Below are positions 36,043-42,804 of a DNA stretch of 64,000 nt, piece by piece. Location of the stretch: NCBI GenBank assembly GCA_019113845.1, contig DXGQ01000016.1, positions 1 to 64,000 on the forward strand. Reading direction: 5' to 3'. Made by a program: the position numbers and the translations under genes. Origin of the DNA: Candidatus Anaerobutyricum avicola. Lineage in GTDB: Bacteria; Bacillota; Clostridia; Lachnospirales; Lachnospiraceae. The notes below the pieces were generated by a model that saw only the letters and a list, made by a program, of their open reading frames with translations, was not told the origin of the DNA and searched no databases. Positions within the stretch are counted from its first letter, which is position 1, and each line of letters begins with the position of its first letter.

Positions 36043-36237
36043 CTATCCATGATATGCCACCAGGACAATCTTGCGCCCGGTCTCCCGCGTAAGCTCCTGT
36101 TCCAGAGCAGAGATTTTCTTCGTGCAGGCGCTGGACAGGGAAGCTGTCGGGCGGGCAGCGGTGCCGTAAAGAAGAGCGGAGTTGTTTGCCGTGGTCGGAG
36201 CGGCCCGGTATTGCGGTTTTGTTGTATTGTAATACAT
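36043..36237 (-). CDS. Small uncharacterised protein in the cotJC element
   Basis: A 64-residue ORF starting at ATG 36237 after AAAGGATGACC. The product begins MYYNTTKPQY, contains a Thr/Ala/Ser-rich middle and a charged helix (KKISALEQELTRE) ending I-V-L-V-A-Y-H-G. The helix-plus-strand ending resembles small conserved Clostridia proteins of no known function, but I cannot name a family. Its size and location in a serine-recombinase element make it a possible recombination directionality factor; this is a guess. Confidence 0.45.
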   Translation of the reverse strand: MYYNTTKPQYRAAPTTANNSALLYGTAARPTASLSSACTKKISALEQELTRETGRKIVLVAYHG

Positions 36238-36312
36238 GATGGTCATCCTTTCGTGTAAAAGATGTGGCCCTGTAAAGGCAGGGATAGTATGTACCGGAAG
36301 GAGAAAAAAGAT

Positions 36313-36362
36313 ACAGAAAAAATACAATACGACCTTGTATTTTTTCTGTCTGGTGCTATAAT
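36313..36362 (+). promoter_or_regulatory. Promoter with a 15-bp perfect dyad upstream of tRNA-Gly
   Basis: ACAGAAAAAATACAA (36313-36327) and TTGTATTTTTTCTGT (36335-36349) are perfect inverted repeats around a 7-base spacer. A -35-like TTGTAT (36335-36340) lies in the right arm, with TATAAT at 36357-36362 (16 bases apart). A protein bound to the dyad would cover the -35. The transcript would run through the MerR-like remnant and tRNA-Gly. Confidence 0.6.
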
Positions 36363-36389
36363 AAATGTAACACCAGTTCTGGGAGGAGT

Positions 36390-36431
36390 ATGGTTTACAC
36401 TGTATCGGAGGTGTCTCGGTTCACACATTAG
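36390..36431 (+). pseudogene. MerR-family N-terminal remnant
   Basis: A 13-codon ORF, M-V-Y-T-V-S-E-V-S-R-F-T-H-stop, with an excellent GGGAGGAG ribosome site. The sequence resembles the first helix of MerR-type regulators (Y-T-V-x-E-V-S-x-L-T). The rest of the gene is missing; the tRNA starts 34 bp downstream. It could be a truncated regulator or a short leader peptide. Confidence 0.45.
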
Positions 36432-36465
36432 ATTTTCCCGGAGGAACACGCTCCGGCTGGTGCGT

Positions 36466-36536
36466 GCAGATATGGTTCATCGGTAGAACATTGGCTTCCC
36501 AAGCCGAAGAGGCGGGTTCGACTCCCGTTATCTGCT
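36466..36536 (+). tRNA. tRNA-Gly (anticodon CCC)
   Basis: A complete cloverleaf: acceptor GCAGATA/TATCTGC, D arm GTTC/GAAC, anticodon stem TTGGC/GCCGA with loop TTCCCAA, and T arm GCGGG/CCCGT with loop TTCGACT. The CCA end is not encoded. It is the only tRNA gene in the window and lies inside the cotJC element. A terminator follows 13 bases later. Confidence 0.92.
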
Positions 36537-36548
36537 TGCGATCAGTCA

Positions 36549-36578
36549 CAGGTCTTATGTTGATAAGACCTGTTTTTT
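36549..36578 (+). terminator. tRNA-Gly terminator
   Basis: CAGGTCTTA and TAAGACCTG form a 9-bp perfect stem with a 6-base loop, followed by six T. Confidence 0.9.
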
Positions 36579-36637
36579 GTGCCATGAGAAATGCGTTGCT
36601 CAAACATTCAATGTCGATGATCTGTATGTCACCGACA

Positions 36638-36650
36638 TACCTATATCGGT
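36638..36650. other. Attachment site at the cotJC N-terminal side (attR-like)
   Basis: TACCTATATCGGT; the cotJC frame on the minus strand reads through to the Gly codon at 36641-36639. On the element side, CACCGACA lies at 36630-36637, the other arm of the dyad that forms at the circle junction. Confidence 0.8.
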
Positions 36651-36824
36651 TAATATTCCCATAACCTCCCGGTACGGCATGGCAAAGCGCTGGGACAGAT
36701 AGCGCATGGAAGCGCCGGTCTCGCCATCCGGACCTCCGAACTGCGTGATGATTGCTTTTGCCATTTTTGCGTCGGTCCGGCGGATATTGACTGGATACTG
36801 TAATCTTTTCTCATAATTAAACAT
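36639..36824 (-). CDS. cotJC: CotJC spore-coat protein, N-terminal part (interrupted gene)
   Basis: Sixty-two codons of CotJC: MFNYEKRLQYPVNI, then IITQFGGPDGE with the first Mn-ligand Glu, RYLSQRFAMP and G-I-L-T-D-I-G. It continues out of frame into 12 element codons and a stop if the element is not removed, giving a 74-residue dead product. The start lies 2 bp after the cotJB stop, in a translationally coupled operon. The rest of the gene is at 28717-29184. Confidence 0.9.
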
Positions 36825-36826
36825 AA

Positions 36827-37096
36827 TTAACAATCCCCCTCCCACGGCCAGGGCTGTGTCGCCCATTTCCAACTATCTTTGCATGGACCATCGTGCTGCA
36901 CATCACCCAGGGTGAGAGGACCGAAGCGTACGGCGTACTCGTGAAGAGCTTGCTGTCTTGCGGAATTAAAATGATGAAAATAATCAAGAGCTTCTTTGTC
37001 TTCCGGATGAGTGTCCAGGTAGAGGGAGGCATCCAGAGCGGCAAAGCTTACCGCATCAATATAGAATAAAAGTTTTTTCTTTTCCATCTGAGACAT
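36827..37096 (-). CDS. cotJB: CotJB spore-coat protein
   Basis: This 89-residue protein carries the CotJB features: a helical N-terminus (YIDAVSFAALDASLYLDTHP), a Y-F-H-H-F segment and a W-x-W-A-T-Q-P-W-P-W-E-G-D-C end. It is the coat partner of CotJC in the mother-cell-produced inner coat. The ATG at 37096 overlaps the cotJA stop (TGATG) and follows AAGGAG; GTG at 37099 is a second option. Confidence 0.92.
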   Translation of the reverse strand: MSQMEKKKLLFYIDAVSFAALDASLYLDTHPEDKEALDYFHHFNSARQQALHEYAVRFGPLTLGDVQHDGPCKDSWKWATQPWPWEGDC

Positions 37097-37290
37097 CACT
37101 TCGCACATCTCCTTCCGGTAAAAGGTAAATTCAATTCCTCGAAGATCGTGCCCTGCATGAGAGCGTCTTCTGCCTTATATATTTTTCTCCAGCTCTGCCA
37201 TGGGACATACGCCATAGCGAGAGGAAGAGAATCGACATTTTTTACCATGATATCTTTTTGGCAGTCAAAAAGAGTATTCATTCCATCCAT
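37096..37290 (-). CDS. cotJA: CotJA spore-coat protein
   Basis: This 64-residue protein has the CotJA motif L-A-M-A-Y-V-P-W-Q-S-W followed by A-L-x-x-G-T-I-F-E-E-L-x-x-P-F. It is required for incorporation of CotJC into the coat in Bacillus. The start follows AAAGGAG with 7 bases. First gene of cotJABC. Upstream on the minus strand, CGTATATTAAT lies about 40 bases before the start and weakly resembles a mother-cell -10 element; this is not conclusive. Confidence 0.9.
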   Translation of the reverse strand: MDGMNTLFDCQKDIMVKNVDSLPLAMAYVPWQSWRKIYKAEDALMQGTIFEELNLPFTGRRCAK

Positions 37291-37369
37291 GTCGGGCTCC
37301 TTTTGAATAATTTGTACAATATTAATATACGAAAAAAATGCAGAGATGTGACCGGAAATTGTTTCGGTT

Positions 37370-37441
37370 ATGGCAAGTGTAGCTGGCTACTACATACGCA
37401 AGTGGTTGGATCGGAACGATAAAGTCACATACTGCAAATGA
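37370..37441 (+). pseudogene. Decayed copy of the type I toxin-like micro-ORF
   Basis: M-A-S-V-A-G-Y-Y-I-R-K-W-L-D-R-N-D-K-V-T... aligns with the C-terminal half of the micro-ORF 150 bp downstream (V-A-A-G-V-V-C-H-L-I-I-K-W-L-D-G-D-E). There is no ribosome site, and the N-terminal half is missing. Confidence 0.5.
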
Positions 37442-37522
37442 AAAAATGTGGAAGAAAAAGGCAATTATACCATAATTTTTCCGTTACCGCCCCTAGACAG
37501 GTAAAGGAAGGGGGTGAAAGCA

Positions 37523-37609
37523 ATGGATTTTGTGTTATCTTTTATAGTCGCTGTTGCGGCTGGTGTGGTTTGCCACCTCATCATCAAATGGTTAGACGGC
37601 GATGAATAG
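37523..37609 (+). CDS. Small hydrophobic protein, type I toxin-like
   Basis: A 28-residue peptide, M-D-F-V-L-S-F-I-V-A-V-A-A-G-V-V-C-H-L-I-I-K-W-L-D-G-D-E, predicted as a single membrane helix with a charged C-terminus. It has a strong ribosome site (AAGGAAGGGGGTG) that can pair with an upstream CCGCCCCT, a feature of type I toxin mRNAs. A terminator follows. Similar peptides are widespread in Firmicutes genomes. The antisense RNA partner was not identified. Confidence 0.55.
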   Translation: MDFVLSFIVAVAAGVVCHLIIKWLDGDE

Positions 37610-37659
37610 TCGGTAACTAGCCTGTGGCTATAAGCCCTGCCACTCCAAAATGGGAATAG

Positions 37660-37692
37660 AAAAGCCCTGGTGCTGGAACACCGGGGCTTTTC
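37660..37692 (+). terminator. Terminator after the toxin-like micro-ORF
   Basis: AAAAGCCCTGGTG pairs with CACCGGGGCTTTT around CTGGAA. Confidence 0.75.
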
Positions 37693-38046
37693 GTTGTCGT
37701 CCGCAATGGACTTGTGTTATCTTTTTGCCTATCGGCATTATAGCATATGCAGATATATCTTTCAATATACTTTCAACTCAACTCTTTCAAAAGGGATGAT
37801 TACCTGTCAGTACCGGAGCGCAGCCCGTCACAGAACAAGGCTTGCATTTTTGAGAAAAAAGGTTACAATATATTAGATGCGGCAGCGGAAGAGGCAGACA
37901 GACTGGACAGGCTGCTTTTTTTGCGCAGGCAGGCGGAGGAGGCCGGTAAAGATCCGCTCCGGTATACTGACCTGCTCACATTTCACTAATGATTTTAAGA
38001 AGTTTTGTAGTTTTGTAAATGTTATGGATAGAAAGGAATGATCGAC
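37693..38046. other. Spacer upstream of the CobW pair
   Basis: It holds a candidate promoter (TTGCAT-N16-TACAAT near 37848-37875). The reading frame that ends at 37989 has a coding-like second half (A-E-E-A-D-R-L-D-R-L-L-F) but no credible start, so it may be a gene remnant. Confidence 0.4.
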
Positions 38047-39201
38047 ATGACAAAGATAGATATTATCTCCGGTTTCCTCGGAGCCGGAAAGACGACATTG
38101 ATCAAGAAGCTGATCGCGGAAGCTTTTCAGGGACAGAAAGTGGTTTTGATCGAAAATGAGTTTGGCGAGATCGGTATCGACGGTGGATTTTTGAAGGAGT
38201 CCGGTATTCAGATCAATGAGATGAATTCCGGCTGTATCTGCTGCTCCCTGGTGGGAGACTTTAATGCGGCGCTGAAAGATGTGCTGTCCCAGTATGAGCC
38301 TGACCGGATTATCATTGAGCCGTCCGGCGTCGGCAAGCTGTCTGATGTGATCAAGGCGGTGCAGAGAGTTGTGGACGGAGAAAATGTTGTGCTGAACAGT
38401 CATATCACGGTGGCGGATGTAAAGCGCGCGAAAATGTATATCAAGAATTTTGGCGAGTTTTATAAGAATCAGGTGGAGTTCGCCAGCGCTATTATTTTAA
38501 GCCGTACCCAGGATGTGAAGGAAGATAAGCTGGAGAAGACGATTGAGCTGATTCGCACGCTCAATGCACATTCCCCGATCGTCACGACGCCGTGGGAAGA
38601 GATTACAGGAGAGCAGATTCTTGCCGTGATGGAAGGAAAAAATGATTTTGCGGAGGAACTGCTGCGCGAGGCAGAGATCTGTCCGGAATGTGGTCACCAT
38701 CATCACGAGGGTGAGCATTGCCATCATGAACATGACCACGATCATCATGACGACCATGGCCATGAGGATCACCACCACGATCATCATGACGATCATGACC
38801 ATGATGGCGAGCACTGTCACCACGAAGACCACCATCACGATCACGAGCATCATCATGATCACTGCGGCTGTGAGCATCATGACCACCATCATCACGATCA
38901 TGAGGGTCATCATCACGCTGATGAAGTGTTCACAAGCTGGGGCAAAGAGACGCCGAAGAAATATACAGAAGAACAGATTCGTGCGATTCTTGACAAATTA
39001 TCGGAGGAAGACAGCAGAGAGTATGGTATCATCCTGCGTGCGAAGGGCATTGTGCCGGATGAGAACGGCAAGTGGCTGCATTTTGATCTGGTTCCGGGAG
39101 AGGATGAGGTGCGTTACGGAGCTGCGGAATATACGGGAAGAATCTGTGTCATCGGTTCCGAGCTGAAAGAAGAGAAGCTTGCGGAACTGTTTGGCTTATA
39201 G
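38047..39201 (+). CDS. CobW/COG0523 GTPase with histidine-rich metal-binding insert
   Basis: A 384-residue G3E-family GTPase: GFLGAGKTTL (Walker A), E-x-x-F-G-E, the metal motif C-I-C-C and a P-S-G-V-G switch. Between the GTPase core and the C-terminal domain lies about 80 residues of His/Asp/Glu (over 40 His). Such proteins act as zinc or other metal chaperones. The GTPase, insert and C-terminal CobW_C region are all complete. ATG at 38047 follows GAAAGGA. The next gene is a second GTPase. Regulation by a Zur-type site was not evident. Confidence 0.9.
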   Translation: MTKIDIISGFLGAGKTTLIKKLIAEAFQGQKVVLIENEFGEIGIDGGFLKESGIQINEMNSGCICCSLVGDFNAALKDVLSQYEPDRIIIEPSGVGKLSDVIKAVQRVVDGENVVLNSHITVADVKRAKMYIKNFGEFYKNQVEFASAIILSRTQDVKEDKLEKTIELIRTLNAHSPIVTTPWEEITGEQILAVMEGKNDFAEELLREAEICPECGHHHHEGEHCHHEHDHDHHDDHGHEDHHHDHHDDHDHDGEHCHHEDHHHDHEHHHDHCGCEHHDHHHHDHEGHHHADEVFTSWGKETPKKYTEEQIRAILDKLSEEDSREYGIILRAKGIVPDENGKWLHFDLVPGEDEVRYGAAEYTGRICVIGSELKEEKLAELFGL

Positions 39202-39220
39202 AAGCTGACGGAGGAGAATT

Positions 39221-40192
39221 ATGCCGGGAAAGAAAGAGATGGAGATTCCGGTTTACCTGTTTATGGGTTTTCTGGAGAGTGGAAAGACTTCTTTTATCCA
39301 GGATACACTGGAAGAAGATTATTTTAACGATGGACAGAGGACGCTGCTCTTTGCCTGCGAGGAAGGGATGGAAGAGTATGATGAGGAGTTGTTAAAAAGG
39401 ACAAACACCACCATTGTGTATGTGGAGGAAGAGGAAGATTTTAACAGAGATTTCCTCATCAGCAAGGTGCTGCAGTATTATCCGGACAGGGTCATTGTCG
39501 AGTACAACGGTATGTGGTCGGTGGAGCGGATGCTCACACAGATGGATAATACGCCGCTGCTGGTCTTTCAGACGATCGTGCTGGTCAACGGAGAGACATT
39601 TGACCTTTATATGAATAATATGCGCTCTCTGGCGGTGGAAATGTACAAGATCGCGGAGATGGTCATCATCAACCGCTGCACACCGGAGATGCCGCGCGCC
39701 ACATGGCGGAGAAGTATCAAGGCGGTCAACCGCCGGGTACAGGTGCTTTTTGAGTCGGCGGATGATGACGATATGGGCGAGGAGGACGATACGCTTCCTT
39801 ACGATGTCGAAGGCGATGAGATTCATCTGGAAGATGAAGATTACGGTATCTGGTTTGTGGATATCATGGAGCGGCCGGAGATTTATGACGGAAAGACCAT
39901 GGTCATGAAAACAAGAGTTTTCAAATCCATTCGTCTGCCGAAGGGCTGCTTTGTGCCGGGGCGGCATGCCATGACCTGCTGTGCCGATGATATTCAGTTT
40001 ATCGGATATCTCTGCCACACTAACCATGCCAAGTCTTCCACGATCAAGTCTTTGAAGAATAAAATGTGGGTGAACCTGACAGCAGAGGTTCGGATCGAGT
40101 ACAATAAGGAGTACGGAGATAAAGGACCGGTGCTCTATGCCAAGAGAGTGGAGGCGGCAGAACCGCCGGAAGAAGAGCTGGTTTATTTCTAA
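39221..40192 (+). CDS. Second G3E GTPase with YcgQ-like C-terminal domain
   Basis: A 323-residue protein with a P-loop (GFLESGKTSF, residues 17-26) and GTPase-like N-terminal half, then an acidic region (SADDDDMGEEDD) and a C-terminal domain (KGCFVPGRHAMTCCADDIQFIGYLC) resembling the TIGR03943/YcgQ group of metal-linked membrane complexes. It is 19 bp downstream of the His-rich CobW protein, so the pair probably handles metal together. The C-I-C-C metal motif of the first protein is missing here, but C-C is present in the C-terminal domain. Confidence 0.75.
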   Translation: MPGKKEMEIPVYLFMGFLESGKTSFIQDTLEEDYFNDGQRTLLFACEEGMEEYDEELLKRTNTTIVYVEEEEDFNRDFLISKVLQYYPDRVIVEYNGMWSVERMLTQMDNTPLLVFQTIVLVNGETFDLYMNNMRSLAVEMYKIAEMVIINRCTPEMPRATWRRSIKAVNRRVQVLFESADDDDMGEEDDTLPYDVEGDEIHLEDEDYGIWFVDIMERPEIYDGKTMVMKTRVFKSIRLPKGCFVPGRHAMTCCADDIQFIGYLCHTNHAKSSTIKSLKNKMWVNLTAEVRIEYNKEYGDKGPVLYAKRVEAAEPPEEELVYF

Positions 40193-40217
40193 TAGAAAAT
40201 ATAAAGATAGAAAATGC

Positions 40218-40259
40218 AAAAAGCGCGGAAGGGAGATTTTCTTAAACCGCGCTTTTTTT
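40218..40259 (+). terminator. Terminator after the GTPase pair
   Basis: AAAAAGCGCGG pairs with CCGCGCTTTTT with a loop of 18 bases, and T's follow. Confidence 0.85.
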
Positions 40260-40430
40260 AAGAGACATCGTCGATGCCCCGGAGCAGATCCGGATCAACG
40301 GTGGCTCCGGGGATGGAAACGGGAGTAAACGACCGGGAACGGTACTGCCAATATGGAGATTGTATAAAAATTAATTCTTGTCTTTTGTGAGGAAATGTAC
40401 TATACTTGTCCCAATTGGATAATATAAATC

Positions 40431-40515
40431 AGGGGAGTTCATGCGATGAGCTGAGAGTAAGGTGTAACCTTAGACCCTTTTAACCTGTTGGATAATGCCA
40501 GCGTAGGAAGTATTT
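40431..40515 (+). ncRNA. TPP (THI-box) riboswitch
   Basis: The conserved pieces are in order: AGGGGAG, CTGAGA, GACCCTT, AACCTGTT, GGATAATGCCAGCGTAGGAA. It controls the thiamine-precursor transporter genes downstream. A terminator hairpin at 40529-40554 follows, so regulation by TPP probably acts through premature termination. Confidence 0.95.
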
Positions 40516-40528
40516 ATGATGTTTTTTG

Positions 40529-40554
40529 CGTCTGCATTATGCGGACGTTTTTTT
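40529..40554 (+). terminator. Riboswitch-controlled terminator
   Basis: CGTCTGCA pairs with TGCGGACG across a 3-base loop and is followed by seven T. This is the expression platform of the TPP riboswitch. Confidence 0.85.
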
Positions 40555-40626
40555 ATTGTAAGGGGAACTGTGTTCCCATGAAGGGAAAACGCTCCACTTA
40601 TGAAGAAAATGAAGGAGGAAGATAAG

Positions 40627-40923
40627 ATGAACGCAAGTGTTGCAATTCAGGTTTTACCAAACGTACAGGATGATGACGAGGTGATCCGCATCGTGGATGA
40701 AGTGATCGATTATATTAAGTCCACCGGACTTCACTATTATGTGGGACCGTGTGAGACTTCCATTGAGGGCGATTATGACCAGCTCATGGAAATCGTGAAG
40801 AACTGCCAGATCGTAGCCGCAAAGGCAGGCTGCCAGGCAATGAATACCTATGTAAAGATTTCTTACAAGCCGGAAGGAGAAGTACTGACCATTGACAAAA
40901 AGGTTACAAAACATCACCAGTAA
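40627..40923 (+). CDS. Thiamine-binding protein (MTH1187/YkoF-like)
   Basis: A 98-residue ferredoxin-like fold protein of the family that binds thiamine or its precursors (ASVAIQVLPNV, ETSIEGDYDQLMEIVK). The ATG at 40627 follows AAGGAGGAAGATAAG. First gene after the TPP riboswitch; the next gene (permease) overlaps its end. Confidence 0.85.
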   Translation: MNASVAIQVLPNVQDDDEVIRIVDEVIDYIKSTGLHYYVGPCETSIEGDYDQLMEIVKNCQIVAAKAGCQAMNTYVKISYKPEGEVLTIDKKVTKHHQ

Positions 40924-41683
40924 GCTGCCTGCGGTCGTGGCGCTCCTGCTGATCGTGTTGCTCTGGTTTCTGTTGAGTGAGACCAGCGTGGTGCCGGGCT
41001 ACATGCTGCCGTCGCCGGTGGATGTAGTCCGGGCGCTGATCGGGGATTTTCCGATCATCATCGGGCACGCGGGAGTGACGCTGCAGGAGGCTTTTTACGG
41101 TCTTGGCATCGGGATTTTGCTGGCATTTATCACAGCTTCGCTGATGGATCATTTTCTGATCCTCAACAGGGCTTTTTATCCAATTATGATCATCACCCAG
41201 ACAATCCCTACCATCGCCATCGCGCCGGTACTCGTCCTGTGGATGGGGTTTGGCATGGCTCCGAAGATCACCCTCGTGGTCATCACCACATTTTTTCCGA
41301 TCACAGTGGGACTTCTGGACGGATATAAAAGTGTGGACAGGGATTCCATCGACCTGATGCGGGCGATGGGAGCGACGAAACTGCAGATTTTCCGTCACGT
41401 CAAGCTGCCGGCAGCCATGCCGCAGTTTTTTGCCGGTCTGAAGATATCTGCCTCCTATGCGGTAGTGGGAGCGGTGATCTCCGAATGGCTGGGCGGTTTT
41501 GTCGGTCTTGGTGTGTACATGACCCGTGTAAAACAGGCGTACGCCTTTGACAAAATGTTCGCCGTCATCATTTTCATTGTGGTCATCAGCCTGCTGCTGA
41601 TGGCGGTAGTCAATGGGATCCGGCGGATATCCATGCCGTGGATGGCAGTGGAAGAAAGAGGAGAAAAAGATGAGAAAGAATAA
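40892..41683 (+). CDS. thiX: ABC transporter permease, thiamine precursor (ThiX-like)
   Basis: A 263-residue inner-membrane protein with about six hydrophobic segments and the BPD_transp_1 motif (E-A-F-Y-G-L-G-I-G and AMGATKLQIFRHVKLPAA). It begins at TTG 40892, inside the preceding gene, after AAGGAG. With thiY and thiZ it forms a likely HMP or formylaminopyrimidine uptake system. Name assigned by operon context and homology. Confidence 0.85.
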   Translation: MTKRLQNITSKLPAVVALLLIVLLWFLLSETSVVPGYMLPSPVDVVRALIGDFPIIIGHAGVTLQEAFYGLGIGILLAFITASLMDHFLILNRAFYPIMIITQTIPTIAIAPVLVLWMGFGMAPKITLVVITTFFPITVGLLDGYKSVDRDSIDLMRAMGATKLQIFRHVKLPAAMPQFFAGLKISASYAVVGAVISEWLGGFVGLGVYMTRVKQAYAFDKMFAVIIFIVVISLLLMAVVNGIRRISMPWMAVEERGEKDEKE

Positions 41684-42704
41684 CTGGAAAAAAGCGGTAT
41701 CTGTCGTGTTGGGAGCGTCCATGCTCCTGGGGCTTTCCGCCTGCGGCTCCGCAGGCAATGAAGCGTCCTCTACAGGAGAAGAAAAAGATCTGACGAAGAT
41801 CACGTTCTGTCTGGACTGGACGCCGAACACCAACCACACCGGAATCTATGCGGCGCAGGCACTTGGCTATTATGAGGACGCCGGACTCGAGGTGGAGATC
41901 GTGCAGCCGCCGGAAAATGGAGCGGCGACCATGTGCGCTTCCGGGCAGGCGCAGTTTGCCATCGAGGCGCAGGATACCATGGCGGCGGCTCTTGATTCGG
42001 ACGAACCGCTGGGCATCACCGCTGTGGCGGGCGTGCTGCAGCATAACACTTCCGGTATCATCGCCAGAGCCGGAGAAGGACTGGACCGTCCGAAGGGACT
42101 TGAGGGCAAGACCTATTCCACCTGGGAATCCCCGATCGAGCTGGCAACCCTTGAGACAGTGGTTGCTGACGACGGCGGCGATTTCAGCAAGGTGACGCTG
42201 ATCCCAAATGATATCACCGATGAACCGGCGGCTCTGGAAGCGCACCAGACGGATGCAATCTGGATCTTCTACGGATGGGGCGGTATCAATGCGGAACTTC
42301 GGGGGATGGACTTTGACTACTGGAATTTCCGGGATATCAATCCGGTATTTGATTACTATACGCCGGTCATCATCGCAAACAATGATTTTCTGGAGGAATC
42401 CCCGGACACGGCGAAAGCATTTATGGAAGCAACGGCAAAGGGGTATGAGTATGCCGTGGAGAATCCGAAGGAAGCAGCCGATATGCTCATAGAAGGAGAC
42501 AACACCGGTTCCCTTTCCGGTTCCCAGGATCTGGTCTACGCCAGCCAGGAATGGATCTCTGACCAGTACATTTCCGATGCGGCTTCCTGGGGTGTGATCG
42601 ACCCGGCAAGATGGGACGGCTTTTACACCTGGCTGTATGAGAATAAGCTGACAGAAAAAGATCTGACCGGTATCGGTTATTCCAACGATTATCTGCCGCA
42701 GTAG
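41670..42704 (+). CDS. thiY: Substrate-binding lipoprotein, thiamine precursor (ThiY/THI5-like)
   Basis: A 344-residue NMT1/THI5-like binding protein. It begins with a lipoprotein signal (LLGLSACGS; Cys about residue 25), then TFCLDWTPNTNHTGIYAAQ, typical of ThiY. It captures a pyrimidine precursor outside the membrane for ThiX. The ATG at 41670 follows AAGAGGAG and overlaps thiX by 14 bases. Confidence 0.88.
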   Translation: MRKNNWKKAVSVVLGASMLLGLSACGSAGNEASSTGEEKDLTKITFCLDWTPNTNHTGIYAAQALGYYEDAGLEVEIVQPPENGAATMCASGQAQFAIEAQDTMAAALDSDEPLGITAVAGVLQHNTSGIIARAGEGLDRPKGLEGKTYSTWESPIELATLETVVADDGGDFSKVTLIPNDITDEPAALEAHQTDAIWIFYGWGGINAELRGMDFDYWNFRDINPVFDYYTPVIIANNDFLEESPDTAKAFMEATAKGYEYAVENPKEAADMLIEGDNTGSLSGSQDLVYASQEWISDQYISDAASWGVIDPARWDGFYTWLYENKLTEKDLTGIGYSNDYLPQ

Positions 42705-42804
42705 AGATCACAGAGAGAAACAGGGACTTTTGGCTGCCTGTCTTTGTACACGCGGTGAAAATGTAAAGATTCTCTGAAAATGAGCAGCAAAAAAGGAAGC
42801 TAGC

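Larger units (their letters stand above)
29184..36650. mobile_element. Intervening element in cotJC (7,454-bp excisable unit)
   Basis: The insert is bounded by 13-bp direct repeats TACCTRTRTCGGT (29184-29196 and 36638-36650; 11 of 13 identical, the first five identical). Looping out the DNA between them removes 7,454 bp and rejoins cotJC in frame. A serine recombinase lies 39 bp inside one end, on the same strand as cotJ. Cargo: an ECF transporter S component, treR, treB, treC, a 64-residue ORF, a MerR-like remnant and tRNA-Gly(CCC). There are no phage structural genes. The skin element of sigK is a known parallel; control of excision is inference. Confidence 0.88.

Noticed and set aside
29184..36650. 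Element as a prophage
   Set aside because: No capsid, tail, terminase, lysis or replication genes are present between the junctions.
28717..36824. Split cotJC as an assembly error or inversion
   Set aside because: Both halves are in the same orientation and the junction has exact direct repeats, a dyad on the inner side and a neighbouring recombinase; chance assembly would not explain these.
37747..37989. 80-codon frame upstream of the CobW gene
   Set aside because: The N-terminal half does not look coding, a promoter lies inside, and no ribosome site supports its start; kept only as a possible remnant.
38497..38916. Antisense frame of Met and Val runs over the His-rich insert
   Set aside because: It is the direct complement of CAT/GAT-type codons and has no start signal.
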